From Anas platyrhynchos (Eukaryota; Chordata; Aves; Anseriformes; Anatidae): DNA of 64,000 nucleotides. The stretch lies in NCBI RefSeq assembly GCF_047663525.1, contig NC_092613.1, positions 7,279,501 through 7,343,500 of the forward strand, given 5' to 3'. The notes under the pieces are model-generated. The model was not told the origin of the DNA. It searched no databases and was given only the letters and a program-made list of their open reading frames with translations. The position numbers and the translations under genes were made by a program. Shown here one piece after another: positions 1-14,030 of this stretch. Each line of letters opens with the position of its first letter. The stretch's first letter is position 1.

Positions 1-3000
1 TCACCATCGGATTGGTTAGGTTCAAATCTGTATATTAGAGATTTGAAAAAGAGTTTTTTTTAACCCTCCTCTTACAAAGAATGTTCCTTTCCTCCAGGCA
101 CCTGGATTCTCTTCTTGCACAGCCCTTCCTTTGCTCCCAGTGCAATTAGTTTGTGCCAAAATCAGAGCCATGACCCAAAATTGCCCAGGAAGAGCTGGGC
201 ATTAGCCCTGCGAGCCACCCACATCCCCTTGCACGTTCACCCGTGGCTCAGCCCCCAGGCTTCTGCCTCAGTACCTGCTCTGCACAAAGCTGTCAAGGCG
301 GTGCAGAACACTCCAAAGACCCTTGAGACTGGATTTCTCCCTGGAGACTGCTCCGCTGATCAATTGCTATCAGATGTGCACGCCAGGAAAGCAAAGCAAC
401 TGCCACTCAGTGACTCCAGCTTACCACTTGGTACACCTGAAAATGAGAAACGCTTCCATGGAAAGGCTCGAGTCTGCAGCCAGGAGGGTATTCAACAACT
501 GCTATTACAGGGAACAAGTAGAGACTGCATGTGATATGCTTAAACGACACTGACATACTTTCATTATATAAATTCTAGGAAAAAATCAGCATCTGTGGAA
601 ATACTTGCAAACATATTCCTGCTTAAATTGTCCCCTTTTGGTGCACAGAAGCACAAACCACTTTACAAAGTTAAACTGCTCTGTGAGCTAGAATTTATGT
701 ATGTGTACATACACACACACAGTCTAGCTTACATCCTGTATTTTATATTTTGTATGTCAGCAACTTTATATAGGAAAATATTGCATGTATAAAGAATCAT
801 CACTCTGACTGTAAAAATGCAGGTTTCCTTGGGTGAAAAACATTATCTGCTTAACTGTGCGTAGTAACGCTACAAATTCATATAGAGCACGAGGCAACTT
901 TATTGCAGTGTAATTTCCAGGGGAGTTCAGGCAGCATTCAGCGAGCTGGAGTGCAGCATGGCTGGCGCTCTGCGTTGTGATGGGATTTGGGCAGGGATTG
1001 CCCATCAGCTCATTGATCCCGCAGCCTCACCCCTGCAAAAAGGGTTATAAAACCTTTAATTGCTTAAATAGCTGGGTTCCTTGCACGGCTGGAAAGAGGC
1101 AGCTGTCCTGCTGTGCCCTCCGAGCTCTGCTGTGCCTGTGCAGCCTGGCCCAGCTCCTCTTGCTCCAAGGAGCTGCCGGTGCCCCTCTCAGCCCCTCGCC
1201 CCTTGCTCTGGCCAGCAGCGAGAGGAGCTGCCAAGGAGAGGCTGAGCCACCCCTAACACATCCTGGGGAAGCAGAACACTGCGCACTGCAACTTTAAGAT
1301 CTCCGTAATTAATAGACATAAGTGATTGATTGACCTCAAAACTTCGTGGCAGGAAATCTATTCACTTGTCAATCAACCCGGAGGAGCTGCCATTTAAAAA
1401 GGACTAAGACAGATGGCAGCAATGAATTGCGCTGCGGTAAAACGAAGCTAGGAACGCACCGTCAATTTTTCACTTTAATCTGCACCAAAATGTCGCAGTG
1501 TTCATTTACAGTGTTCATGGGTACTGCCACATACCATATGTAAGATGACTGCGGGCGGAGGGGAGGCGTAAGAATTTGGTAACAAATTGCACCAGGTGTA
1601 AGCAGGACGTGCAATTGCTTCACCCTCAGAGGAGGCTCACGAGAGGCAGATCCAGCACAGGGCTGGTGCAGGCGAGTGGAATCCCAGCCGTGTTTCAGTG
1701 TTCCCTAATTTAAAGCCAAGACATGTCATTCCAGGTTTATTTTCTGCAATTAAGATTTTAATACATTGGCCTCAATATTTTTGCAGGAATACGCTGAGCA
1801 TTATTTTCATCATAATTAGTGCCGCAAAACAACTTCTGTTTGTCAGCTTAACTTTTAATATTTTATAATCAATAGCTAGATACAAAGATCCAAATTATTC
1901 TGAAATCCAACAAGATCAATTACCAGTTCCTTTTCATTTCTCCACATAGGAAATTAAGGCAGCTGTCAGCAATGTTGTGTTTCTTGGAGGGAACCAGCAA
2001 TCGAAGTCTCGCCGCACCCTACGTGGGCAGTCCCATGCCGCAGGGGGCTGCTGGTGGGTGCCTGCACCCCCTGTGCCCGCAGGAGCTGGTTACAAAGCAC
2101 CTCGCAGGAGCCCTGTGAGACAAAGCCCCTCCCTAGGAGACGGTTTTGCAGGATTTTGTCCTTGTTTCAGCTCTTTGTGGAACTGGAATAAAGGGTCCCT
2201 GTCATTATCTACATGAAAGTAACATCCTTCCTCTAATCGGTTGGACAAGTAGAGTAATGCCAGTATCTGATCCACAATTAATTACTGAGACAATTACCTT
2301 AAGAATCCACAGGCTAACATTCCCCGTGATTAGTGGGAGATCATTATCTACTCCGATAGGAATTTCTTGCTGTATTAATGGAACCGTATGAGGCGTGACT
2401 GGAGCTGCCCTGCGTGCATTAACAGCGGTGATGGCACACTTGGCAATCGCCCTTTGCTCCTCGCACCCCGCCAGGTCCCGTCCCTGCCCACGGGTCACCA
2501 GGGGCTCTCGGAGCTCTGTCCAGCCGTAACACTCATGATTAACATTTTTGGTGATGTAGTGGAGCCCACGTTGGCCTTACAACAGGCAGTGTTAGTCCGG
2601 ACAGACGAGGCCACCAGCAAGGTGCAGGACGCGCTGCTGGCCATGGGGGAACGGAGTTTTGGTGATGCCCAAGAGCTGAGAGCAACTTCTGAGCACCCTG
2701 AGCTGCTGATGTCCTGGCAGTGGGTGATGACAAACGGGAAGCCCAAGCCTTGCCCAGGAGCCGTGGCAGCACCAGCGCTGCGGGGCGAGCACAGCGGAGC
2801 TGCCGGAGCGGGGCTGGGCGGCTGCAGCAGCAACGCCGCAATTACTGCCTGCAGCGAGGCAAACGAGACAGACAGGATAATCAATGCTATAAAACTGTCA
2901 TAATTATACGTCCTTTCTGAGTAAATAAAAGGCAGGCATTAAACAAGCGGGACATAAATACAACATGTTAAGGAAGTAGAGGAGTGTGGTTCAGAGAAGA

Positions 3001-3955
3001 AAAGAGCTGCTCCCGACACCAGCACCCGGGGCCAGGCAGCTCAGACGCCCAGCTCCAGCCAGGCTGCCTCCAGCACAAAGGTTTGTGTTTCCTTAGAGGA
3101 ATGACAATATTTACTGCTTCATTTACAAAACAGGCTTCTGCTTAGCAAAACAAAGCAAAACCAGCCCCCAAGCAGTTACAAGAACACAGGAAACCAGCAC
3201 CTTCTGCATGCCCACGGAGACCAGGGTGCTGCAGGAGGAGGACAGGGCGCCCCAATGCTGCACATCCCACAGCAGCAGCAGTGCAGGGCTGTGTCCCAGA
3301 TGGTTTCTCCCCATGGTGCATGCACTCACAGCCCAAAGGTTGTGGGTCTGTCCAACAGGGGCTGGCTGCTCATCTCTGCCTGGGGCAGCTTCCCCTTCCC
3401 CACGGGGAGCGGTCCCCATGGCCTCTCGTTTTGCCTCATCCCTTGGAGAGGACTCCCAGCAATCCAGCTGCTTCTCCCCAGAGGAAGGCAGGAATTAAAG
3501 ACACGCAAATATTTTAGGGGGATTGGTTCTTGGTGACAGATAATGGGATAAATAGGAAATAAAGAGAGGCAATGGTATGCAGTGGACACCAAAGTCAATG
3601 AAGCTGCTGTAATTTACAGCAGCTGAGGTCCCCCCTTGAGTCATAAACCATGACTCTGCAACATCACGTATAATTAAAATACTAATCTCTATGGAAAGTA
3701 TGCACATTTAGGAAGGCCATAATCATGGCTGAACACAAATGCCGTTCATTCTTGTGGATGTCAGACGGTTTCCAGCAGGTAATAGCTGTCTGTGCAATGA
3801 TGCTTTCTTCCCTCCCTGCTTCTTCCAAGCCTGCACTGACCTCTTGGTGGTTTAAATTAAATAAAGGCAGAAACATCTGTACATGAAGATAAATACATTC
3901 ATTAGCAGCGGGATTTGATATGTCTTCATTAAATCATGGCATCTGAAAACCAATT
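1..3955. other. Non-coding stretch with a candidate conserved element
   Basis: No exon is recognised. At 1285-1560 the sequence is AT-rich and motif-dense, with paired inverted TTGATTGAC sites (1326-1334 and 1368-1376). The 1.70-1.96 kb part is also AT-rich with TAAT motifs. The rest is mixed GC-rich spacer. Confidence 0.5.
1326..1376. promoter_or_regulatory. Inverted pair of TTGATTGAC sites (PBX/TALE-type)
   Basis: TTGATTGAC at 1326-1334 and its exact reverse complement GTCAATCAA at 1368-1376 are separated by 33 bases. TGATTGAC resembles the PBX-class homeodomain core. Binding is inferred only. Confidence 0.4.
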
Positions 3956-3997
3956 ATCATAGAATGGTTTGGGTTGGAAGGGACCTTAAAGACCATC
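3956..3997 (-). mobile_element. CR1 LINE fragment (3' end only)
   Basis: The plus strand reads ATCATAGAATGG followed by TTTGGGTTGGAAGGGACC and TTAAAGACCATC. This is the reverse complement of the avian CR1 3' terminus, which ends ATTCTATGAT. About 42 bases are recognisable; the DNA to the right does not match CR1 by eye and may be diverged element or unrelated. It is the only clear transposon piece I find and supports a sauropsid, probably avian, genome. Confidence 0.85.
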
Positions 3998-6900
3998 AGT
4001 ACACACAGACGGAGCCTGACTCCCATTGCTCTGATTCACACACTTCAGAAATCTGTGTTCACCAGCAGGCATGCCTGCAAGCCCTTGGCCAGTGTGCATC
4101 TCTCAGATTCCTGTGAGCAGTGGCCCTACAGCCACAATCACATGCTTTCGCAATGATTTTTTGAAACTTTGTCCACATTAAGTTGTTCGTGTGCAAGAAG
4201 AAATCCATGAGACTTTGCTAGACTCAAAGAAACCTCATGAAACTCCGGTATTTAGTGACAGAAATAATGTTACATGGAATACATGGCTCTGGTCATGGAG
4301 CAAGTATCCATAAGAAGGGAGAGTTGGCAATACTTTGAGAAAGCAAGGTTCTAAGCCTCACTGGACAAGATACTCCCAGCTTGCACTGTGATACTGGGGA
4401 AGGAGAGGAGAGAGAACCAAAGTGAACTAGAAGCCAGTTTCCTAGCATGCTATTTCAAACACTTGCATTTAAATTATCTTTGGAGTGCAATGGTGTGGAA
4501 TATTTATTATCGATTACGTGCTCCTGGCACTCCAGTGAGTGTTTACAGGAGGCTGCTTAAAATTCAGGGCTGATGCCTCCATTTCAGGATTGCTGTTCCC
4601 AGGGAAGTACCCATCTGAGCACAAGTTCCTGAACAGAATAAACCATTCATTTGCTTCAAAGCAAACCTCTCTTCCAGGTCATAGGAATCATCAAAAGATA
4701 TTTGTAGCAATTTGTATGCAGATGCATTTATTTAATCTGAAGTTATTTGTGCAACTGCATTGTAATAAGATGAGAAATGGGAGATAATTTTCAGAGAGGT
4801 TCTGTTATCTTCTTGTTTAGAAACAAAACGCTCCCATTTCCTTTACCAGGGGCTCAGGCTGGCTTTTTAAGAGCAGTGAATACACCTCACAAGGTACAGT
4901 GGGGTGCTGCCACTCGAGGTCAGACACTTACCTGTTGTATGAAGTCCTCTGCACAGGAACCCCGGCGGGTGAGGGGACGGGAGAGCTGCGCTTTAGGGGG
5001 CTGATGGCTGGGATTTGAGCTGTGCTCCCCACCTGGGGAAGGGGCACTACAAAACCTGGTGGCTAGAGCAGAGCAGTTCCTGCAGGACACTGCAAGAAAT
5101 GAAATACGAAGCTGCGGGGAGACTGAGGATTGCAGGGCTCAGGCACCATCCATCCCAGGGACATCCCCCAGCTTTCCACAGCTGTGGTGGTCCTGCTCCC
5201 TGGCCCAACACCGCACCATGCAAGGGTGCTGGGAAAATCCACCCTGAGTGCTGACGCTCTTTCAAATTGGTAATTGTTTAATAATTTAGTTAGGTCCCCA
5301 GACACTGCAGCAGTTGCATGAAACCTAAGATACCACCAGAAAGTATTCCAGAGAAAGAAGCTTGGCTGTTATGCTTCTAATCAGATGGTCTTGAGAAGCT
5401 GTAGGATAAAACTAAAGAGAAACAAAGAAAAAAAAAAAGGGAGAGAGGTAATGGGAGAAAAACAGAGATAAAGTGCTGTCTGGAGGGAAGTGTGAGGAAA
5501 TATGCTCCACAAAATAAATTGAGAAACATGAGAAGACGATGGGATCTCATTTATCTCTCATGCGTTGAGCATAACAGAACAATAAAAGGGCCTCTCCAAA
5601 GTCTTTTCTTGTTCAGGATTCACAGGAAGAACATCCAGAGATCAAACTTTTAACACAGCTTTGAAAATTCTTAAGGTTTTCCTCAAGAAAAGAAAAACAA
5701 AGATACTTGGCATCATCAGCTCTGCACCACCTCCAGAAGCTGCTCATGCCGAGTTTAGGTAACCAAGTTGTTATTACCCTGACAATTAGGCTTTTAATTT
5801 AGGTGAGTGCTTCCAGCCAGAGAACAGTTCCAAACTCCTGCGGTCAGTGCTTTTCAGACAAAAGTTGTGGTCTGATCTCTCACAGACACCTGAGAAGGAG
5901 CCAGAAAGATCCTGACCTGCAGCTCTGTGTGGCCAGAGCACAAAAACCCGACCCCAGCTGGAATTTCCCATCACTTTGCATCCAGTTCTGCTGTGACCCA
6001 CAGAGCTCCGGCCCTGGCCAGCAGCAGTGGGTGCTGACACCCTCACCTCGCCGTGCTGGATCCCACAGCCCCGGAGGAGCCCCATGGGGTCTGTGCCCCC
6101 TCATCAGGTACTGCGGGATGAGAAATGCAAGCGTTTCTGTGCCACCTCTTACAGCAAGCGGCCGTGGAAATTATTGTTTCTTTGTTTGCCTGGCGAGGAA
6201 AACACCTTGAGTTTGTACTCGTAAGAGGGATTATTGTGTTAGGGCTTGGAACATGCTAATCCCCACAGTGCCATCAAGCCTGTTGTTCTTTTGTAGCTAA
6301 TAATCAACATTAATTCTTTAAAGTCTCTTGCTCTGCCTCATTCCTCTCTTATTCCAATAAATGTCACAAAATCATTTATTACTCCGAGATGACAGGTCGT
6401 AGACTCTAATTTGATTTCCCTCTGCTTGCACTGCTGATGTCCCTTGGGAGACAGAGTAATTTTTACCGCATATTTTTGGAAAATGACATTGCTATAAATG
6501 CCAGCAAAATTGAGGGAGAGGGGACTTAAAAAAAAAAATAACCTTTCCTCCTGTCACTGGCATAATGTCAGGGAGGGTGCAGGCACCTGGGTTTCTGCTC
6601 TACCTCTTCAAACAGCCACTGATAGGAGTGCTGCTGTGCAGGGCAAGGGTGTTAGGGGGGAGAAGCCCCCCTGCCTGGGCATTTTGGGGGACAGCCTGGT
6701 CCTTTTCCCCCAGGTCCCACCAGGTGCCATCCCACCCGCACCACCCAGCAGCTCCTGGCCTGGGAAGTGCCAAAGCCATGGCTCCAGGAGTGGAGAATGG
6801 CAACCAGGAGTGGCCTGTGGCACCCGCTCACCCCTCCACATGGGACACGGTCCACCCCCACGTTTACCAAGAGGAATTGTTTGAAGGCATCCTCCCCGCA

Positions 6901-9100
6901 GCCCAAGGGGCGTAAGGAAAACAGATGTGGCAACGAAGTCAGGAATGCTGTTAACACACTAATGCTATGGGTGAGATTTGAGGAGTAATTTGCTGCATGA
7001 CTGCAGAGCAAAATAAACCAACGATGCCAACAAAAGCAACAACCTCTGCAGGTGTGGGTGACTCCACAGGAGTTTTTCCAAATGAGCCCCCAGCACTGAT
7101 TCTCTCGCAGCCACTGGGGTTTGTTTCTCGCTGAGGCACCTTCTTGTGCTTCTGCTTTCTGCCCATGGCTGTAACCCCTCAGAAGCCCCTGCTACCCTGA
7201 AATCTCAGGCGTGGGTCACTGTGTCACAGTTAACTTCTCCCGTGGCTTTCCTCCTACACTTTCCACCTTCGTTAAGTTTACTCGTCCCCTGGGGCTGTTT
7301 CTGAGCTTAGCAGGAGAACTTTCTCTTTGCAAAGCCCTCTTCTTCTCCCCGTTTTGACTCTCTCTGTGGCGCCTTTTCCTCCCGGTCCTCGTTAGCATTC
7401 AGACACGCATCTGTGGGGTTACGTCTTCAAGGTTAAAAAATTCCGATGGCAAGTAAGATTCCCGGTCTGAAGTTTTCCTTTGAAGTCTTTTTACAAGCCA
7501 TTGGGGAGGGCAGGAGGCAGAGAGGCGCTGTGCAGAATACTGACACCAGGACTCAGCGCACGAACCGAGGCCCAGAGAAATTTTGCAGCGATTTCTGTTA
7601 GGGGATTTGGTTAATGCTACGGGACTTTCATCCTAATGTAGAGGAAAAATGAAATCACGGAGCAGCGAACAATAGGAAAATTAATCATTAAGACTTTTGT
7701 TTTCAAAACTATAGCTGTTCACCCAGTTAATATTCATGAAAGGTAACTTAATATGTAAAGTACAATAAATTAAAGCCATTATTTCAGCGTCCTTCTGCTC
7801 TTCCAGGAGAGTGCATGACATATATTGTAAAACTGAAAGAATAATTAGAATTCATCTCTGGGAAAGAAAGCTAGGTAATTACCATTAGCAAAATCTTTCT
7901 GCCATTTTCTATCAAGGAAACAATTCAGTTACGGTATTACCAACAATCAATAGCAGTGCACTTCAATAACCGATGGTTGGAACATGCGTCTGCTGGTTAA
8001 GTTGACCTTACTCTGCGATCTGCCCAAGTGCACCACAAGATGCTGCACGACAAAGCAACATGCAGAGGGAGAGTTGGTGCAGGATAAATTCAGGTCCACT
8101 TCCCTGACAGAGAGAGAAAACCGAAGTGCTTGGGTCTAATCCCAGGTGGTAATCAAAGATACAGAAAACGGCAGGTTCAGCACTTTCCCCTGCACTACTT
8201 AGGGTTTTCAAGCTGCAAACATCCTTTATATTCTTTCCTAAAAATCCCTGTGTTGTCCCGCGCAATGACAAACGGCTGCTGTGCTTCACCCAGCAGCGGC
8301 TGTGGCTCAGCTGCGAACGGGAGCGAATCTCCACAATCTGCTCCACTTGGCCTCGCTGGGGATACTTCAGGACCAAAACCGTCAGACAAAACCCTGATTC
8401 AACAAAACAGTCAAGCAAAGCACAATTTAATGCCGGTGGCTGACATTAAATATGTGAAGAATTCACATATTTACACACCGTGCCCATTTATCTTTGGTGG
8501 GCTGGGACAGGTGTATGATGTTGCTCCTGAAGAGCTCTTACTGCGGGTTTCGGTGCACGAGGGCTGTCGGGTGCGTTGTCTCAGACACGCTCAGCAGGAA
8601 ACAACACCCAGCACATGGCACCCCTGGGCGCAGTGCCTAGCACGGGGCTCGGGATCACGGCAGTCATTGCAAGCAAAAAACCAGCAAGGATGATAGAAGC
8701 TGCGCAGCTCCAGGGGCTGGATCCTGACCCAAAAGGAGCCCCAGCGGGGAGCACCCGCAGCTCCATCATCTTCTGCCACTTGGTTTGATTTTTTTCTGGG
8801 GGTGGGAAGGCCTGCTACTTTAAATGCTTTTGATCAATTCTTTTTTTCAACCGTTATTTGCTGAAATTAAGTGGGTTTTGATTGGAAAATAAGCTTAACC
8901 AACTGCTTTATTAGTCAGCGGAAATTGCTTTGGCTAATTGACAGAGGAAATATTGGAAGGGAATTCAAGACCTGGAAAATGTTACTTAACAGAAACAGTT
9001 CAGCTCCTGTAAATCACGTTAGCGTTCCATTTTGTGGTGATATTGAATGCGGGCGCATTATAGGCTCCTTTTCAAGGGGAAGCAGTAGAAAATTTTCCTA
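3998..9100. other. Non-coding stretch
   Basis: No gene is recognised. There is a purine-rich A/G tract near 5.41-5.46 kb. AT-rich islands lie near 6.23-6.50, 7.60-7.99 and 8.77-9.10 kb. A perfect palindrome lies at 8447-8473. Open frames are short and resemble no family I know. Confidence 0.5.
8447..8473. repeat. Perfect inverted repeat, 12-bp arms, 3-bp spacer
   Basis: TAAATATGTGAA, then GAA, then TTCACATATTTA. Twelve exact arm positions is far beyond casual expectation for a single site. It could form a small hairpin or be a dimeric protein site; the hairpin is too short for a microRNA precursor. Confidence 0.9.
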
Positions 9101-12100
9101 CTAGTAGAAAGTAATTGCCTTAGATTTATTGAAATAAAGATGATTCATCTGAGTTTGTGACTGGGAATACGAGCTCTTGAGGTGAAGAACTGAACCCGGT
9201 GTTGTGACTCACGTCCTTACCAGCCCGCCCGTGGTCCCTGCTTCAAGCCCATGGCCCGCACGGTGCTGCCCTGCACCTCTTTCCCCCCGCTGTGCCCTCC
9301 TGCATGGGCACGCAGTAAATACTTCCCAAATGTGGCTGGCAGACAGAGCCAGCAGGAGCCAGAGCGGTGCAGAACGGTGGGAAATTGCAGCAAAAAGCTT
9401 GGTGCCAGATGGTTGTATGCCCAAGCGATTCCTTCAAAAGGATATTGGAAAGGAAGCTGGAACTCGTAGTCCAGATTATTTATCTCGTAGGAGAAATGAA
9501 GTGCTAAATGTCTAGGTTTTCACTAAAGCTTCCAGTGTAATTAAGGGCAGCAACAATAGAGAGGAGCACCAGTGGGTTTAATCCCCAATTTAGACAGAAG
9601 AGAGCGTGGAAAAGCGCTGCCGAGCTCTGGCAGCGGCCGTGGGCAGTCCTGGAGGAGCCCGGCCAGGAGGGGAGGGCTGGAGGCCGGCCAAACAAATTTA
9701 ATTAAGGCCTGGTCCTCTCATGAAGCAGTGGACTTGCAGCCTCCCTGATCAAAACCCAGCTCGTCCCTCCTGTGGCATTTCGAGAGCAGGCGCAGCGGGC
9801 ACCGAGCTTTGCCAGGTCATGGAGCCAGGAGAGCCTCGTCCGCTGCTTTGCTTCTTTTCAACAACCGCCTGCATTTCGGAGGGAGGTCTCTGGAGCCTGG
9901 GTTTAACATCAACCGAAGACAAAGACAAAGACAAGAGCTCTGGGAAGCTGGTGACCGATGTCTGTTCCTAATGAGAGAGGCATTGCTGCTGGATAGTTTT
10001 GCTTAATTAGCACATCGCCTGCGAATATTATGAAGCTCTGTAAGCTGCACTGAAACAGAGAAAGAATAATTTGTTGTATGGCTTGGCCTTAGGATTCCTC
10101 TGCGGTGAATTATTAGGTTGGTGATAAATACATTTTGTCATTTCCTACATCATAAACATACATTTCTAGTGCTAATTAGAACAGATTCATTGTTGCAGAA
10201 GTTATAAGTACCTATAAAAGCCTGCAGTTGTTGCACTAAGTACTCTGCATGCAGCTGTGCCCCCACAAATCTCGAATACTGTAGCAGATGGCAGGTATTA
10301 TTGTACAATTAGCCAGAAAGGCCAGGCTACCTGCTTACCTATGAATTAAAGAGTTTGGAGAAAAAAACATTCATCTAAGGCAGAAATATCAGCATCGTAT
10401 CCCTTCTGCCAGGTTTCAGGTTCTGGTTTTGAGCCCTACACTGGCTGCTGGGCAATCCGTGCTTTGCTGGCTGCAGAGAGGCTGCAGCCCTGCCCCCAGC
10501 CCTGGCAGAGCAGGGGGAAGCCCTCCAGCTTCAGGGCTGGTACCAGCAGATGCCAGAATAAATAGAAAATTGCATCCCCTAACGTAATTCAGCATTCCCT
10601 GCTCTCTCTTCCGTGGCTTTCCTTCTTTTGCTTTCTCTAACACAGTTCTGAAGGTTTCGTCACACGGCTGTGTGTTCTCCTGGCATAAACGGACAGTTCG
10701 CCAATGCTTTCTGACCTGCGGATGAGGATTAGCATTGCAATCAGAAAATTATGCCTTCTGTCGAGCTGAGCTTGCTGGCAGGCATCAGAAGCATTCCTGC
10801 CCCTCCACAGGCTGCTCCGAGCGGTGGTGCCCACATCCAGCCAGGAGCCTGCAGCCGCGGCAGGACCCGCACCCAGGGCTGCGGGGACCCTCCCAGGAGA
10901 GGAAGGGATGGGAAGTGCCCAAGAACCCCTTCCCTGGACGCTTTTCCAGCTGCTCATATCAGCACAAACCTTGGGACTGAGGGACTCAGCCTAGCACAGC
11001 ACAACATTGCAGCAGAAGCATGCAGAAAGCTCCGGGCTTTTGTTGTGCATGGAGCTGTAAAACGCGGCCCCTTCTGCTTCGACTCCCCTGCTTCACCTGG
11101 CACAGAGTGTAAATAGTCATAACCCAAAACGAGAGAAAATGCTGAAATTAATATTAAAATTCTCGCCTAATTTTGGTCTAAGCTCCTGTTTTGGTCGCAA
11201 TCAATAAATCTGTTCCAAAGTGCAACGCTAGGACCATCTTCAGAAAGAATGAGGCTCCCAGGCAGATGAAGACTCAGTTCAGCTCATGCTTTAAGGTGCA
11301 ATATTCCTTGCAGAGTGATGAACTCAGAGCCAATAAGGGGGCAATTTCTTCTTGGGATCTCATTTGGGCCAAAAATGACAAATGCAGCTGCTAATTTAAT
11401 TGTCTATTGAATTGCCTCTCTCAGAGCTGGCCCAAAAATCAATGCATGGAAATATGTTGGCTGCATGTACCTAGCATTATATATAACCCCAAATAAACCT
11501 GTGCCTACTTTTAGTCAATTGCAAAACAGTGTAAGATGGTAATAAAGACTGAACACAAATAGGCTATTTGGCTGAAATATCTGTAATTTAAAATGTGAAT
11601 GTTCCTGCTTCCACAGGAGCTGCAATGAAAGGTCACACGCTGGCTGCTGCGCACAGAGGCGGTGGGGGGGAAGCCCCACGTGCAGCAGTGGGTTCGGTAC
11701 CTGGGAGCTTGTGAGGTGCATCCCAGGCTGGAGTGCACGTGTGGAAATGCCCTGGAGGGCTTTGTGCCGAGCCATCAGCAGCAGGATGTGTCCACCCGAG
11801 GAGGCCAGGGATTATCCCCCAGCACAGAGCTGGGCGGTGCTGGTGGGAGCTTTGCACGGCTGCTGTGCTGCACGCAGCATTCATGCTGAGAATGAGACAT
11901 CCTCGGGATGCTGATCCAGTACCATTCGCCAGCAGGAAGTTTATTTTTCAGTAAGATGCGAGGCTGCCTGCCCCAGCCTTCAGGTGCTTGTAGCACATCT
12001 AGCACCGTGCAGGGCGAGGAGGCAGCATCCAGGCACGGGGAGGAGAACCGGCGCTGAGATGATGCTCCCACACCCGCACGGAGTGAAGCCAAACTCTTGG

Positions 12101-14030
12101 GCTGCCTCGGGACTGTGGCATGCCCTGGGGCCCAGGAGGCAGCAGGGGCTGCAGGAAAGCTTAATCCTGAGCTTGAGCAGCCAGAGCCCTGTGGAGCGGG
12201 GTGAAAACACAGCCTTGGCTGCTGAGAACATCAGGCAGAGTAAGCTCAAGCTCCCTCTGGAAGTCTGACCGTGTTTCTCCCTGAGCATCATTTGCACAGG
12301 CCCCATCACTTAGCGCGATGCAATGTGAGAAATGGACTTTCTCATCAAGAGCACAATGTCAGAATTATTTCCCTCTTGTTCTTTCAGGTACCTGTGCTCT
12401 CCCATCCTCGATTAAATGTCAGGTCATACTGGGTATCCAATCAAAGCCAGAGCTGTTTCAGATCCCATTTCACATGAGCACAAGGAGGAACTCTGAATTT
12501 TTATCACCTTTCTGTTGGAATGAAGGCTCCAGGACCAAGCAGAGATGTGTCCAGCACACAGAAATGTGATGCTGGGGGCTCCGTGCTGGGGCTGCCTGCG
12601 CCCAGCGCCAGGCACTTGCGCCTCAGCCTGCCCTTGACAAACACAGTGCTGGGCTCATCGCCTCCTTTATGCACTATGTTCCGCTGAATTAGGCTCAAAG
12701 ATTAAAGCAATAAGAAAATAAAATTGAATTAACCTGATGAGAAGGCAAATAATGTCATTTGTAATTAGATCTTTTGTCTTTCCATTTCATTCTCGGCTTT
12801 TATTGTCTTTCTCTTTTCAGCTTTTATGTCGTCTCCTCATCCCTCTCCTGATATATTTTTTTAAATCCCTTGCTAAGCTCTGAATAACACGTCTGCACCG
12901 AGTAATCCTCAGACAAATGACTAGCTGGGGGCTGCTGCACAGCATGGCAGGCGGGGACGGCAGCCTGTCCCCTGTCCCTGGCAGCCCCGCGGCTGCTGCC
13001 TTGGCCCCCGGCGTCCCCATAAAGCCCACGCCACAGCAATTACTGCCAGCGGGGGCATGGGAGGCCAAAGGGACTAGCCTCGTAAAGCTCTACAAGGCAG
13101 TGTATATAGGGTGCATCGTGCTGTTGGAAAGCAGCCCAGGCTGTCCTGACACCGACAGGGATGGAGACCACCCTGCGGGTTTCAGCTCTGCCCAGCCCAG
13201 ACGCACTGAGCAGCCCCCATCCAGGGCTGGGGGGCAGCAGCTCTCACCCAAAGGTCGGCCGACACGAGGGGACGTTTTTGTTTAGAGCTTTGCAGTTCTG
13301 AAGTCCCAGCACGCCATGTGCTGCAGTTTCTTGCTTGTCCATGACTGTCGGTGATTTTTCTCTTGCTGCAATGAATGGCAAAGCCAAAGCAATGTGCTGG
13401 CTTCAGGGTCAGGGCAGTGAACTGGAATTTGACCTAGAGATTAGGAGAGAAGAGCAGCACTGCTCTCTGCATACTCAGACTTTTTTCATGTATTGGCTCT
13501 ATGCAAGGAAGGCTCTGATCAAATTACCTCCCAAGCATGCTGGCTCTATTTGCCTAGGACCTGAGTTTTTACAACTGTATAATTTTTAATTGAGAAAGAT
13601 GAGAGCTTAGTTTTCAGCATCCCGCTTCAGCTCCTGCCTGGCTGTTTTTATCACCCAGCTAACACTGCTCACATTCATCTATACCTGGATGTTTTTGCTG
13701 GAGCTGGTGTTCTATGATTCATACTTTTAGTTTCCCTAAATTGGATTACTGCAATCCTGGGCCTTTTGGGCTGCCTGGAAACTATTCTATCACAGCTGTC
13801 ACAGTGCCGAGTGCTGTAGCACTGTGTAACATGCAGAAATTTCAGCTCTGATGCCTGTTATGGTTAATCTTGATCCACTTCCTTGCTGAGAGTGGATTGA
13901 GTTAATGCTATACAGGATGCTTTGCACTAGGCTCACGCACAGCACCGTGGGGCTGGACTGTGTGCCTTCACTCGCTTTAACTTCCCTCCTTGCCTCCTGT
14001 TTTGATTCTCCAGACCCCATAGTATTAAGC
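9101..14030. other. Non-coding stretch
   Basis: GC-rich spacers alternate with an AT-rich island at about 10.01-10.37 kb and another at about 11.10-11.60 kb. No exon, RNA gene or transposon is recognised. Confidence 0.45.

Noticed and set aside
8447-8473. MicroRNA precursor at the palindrome
   Set aside because: Arms of 12 bp with a 3-base loop are far too short for a pre-miRNA hairpin, and the flanks do not extend the pairing.
13709-13722. TTCTATGATTC, similar to the CR1 3' end
   Set aside because: The upstream sequence lacks the rest of the CR1 terminus, so a short chance match is more likely.
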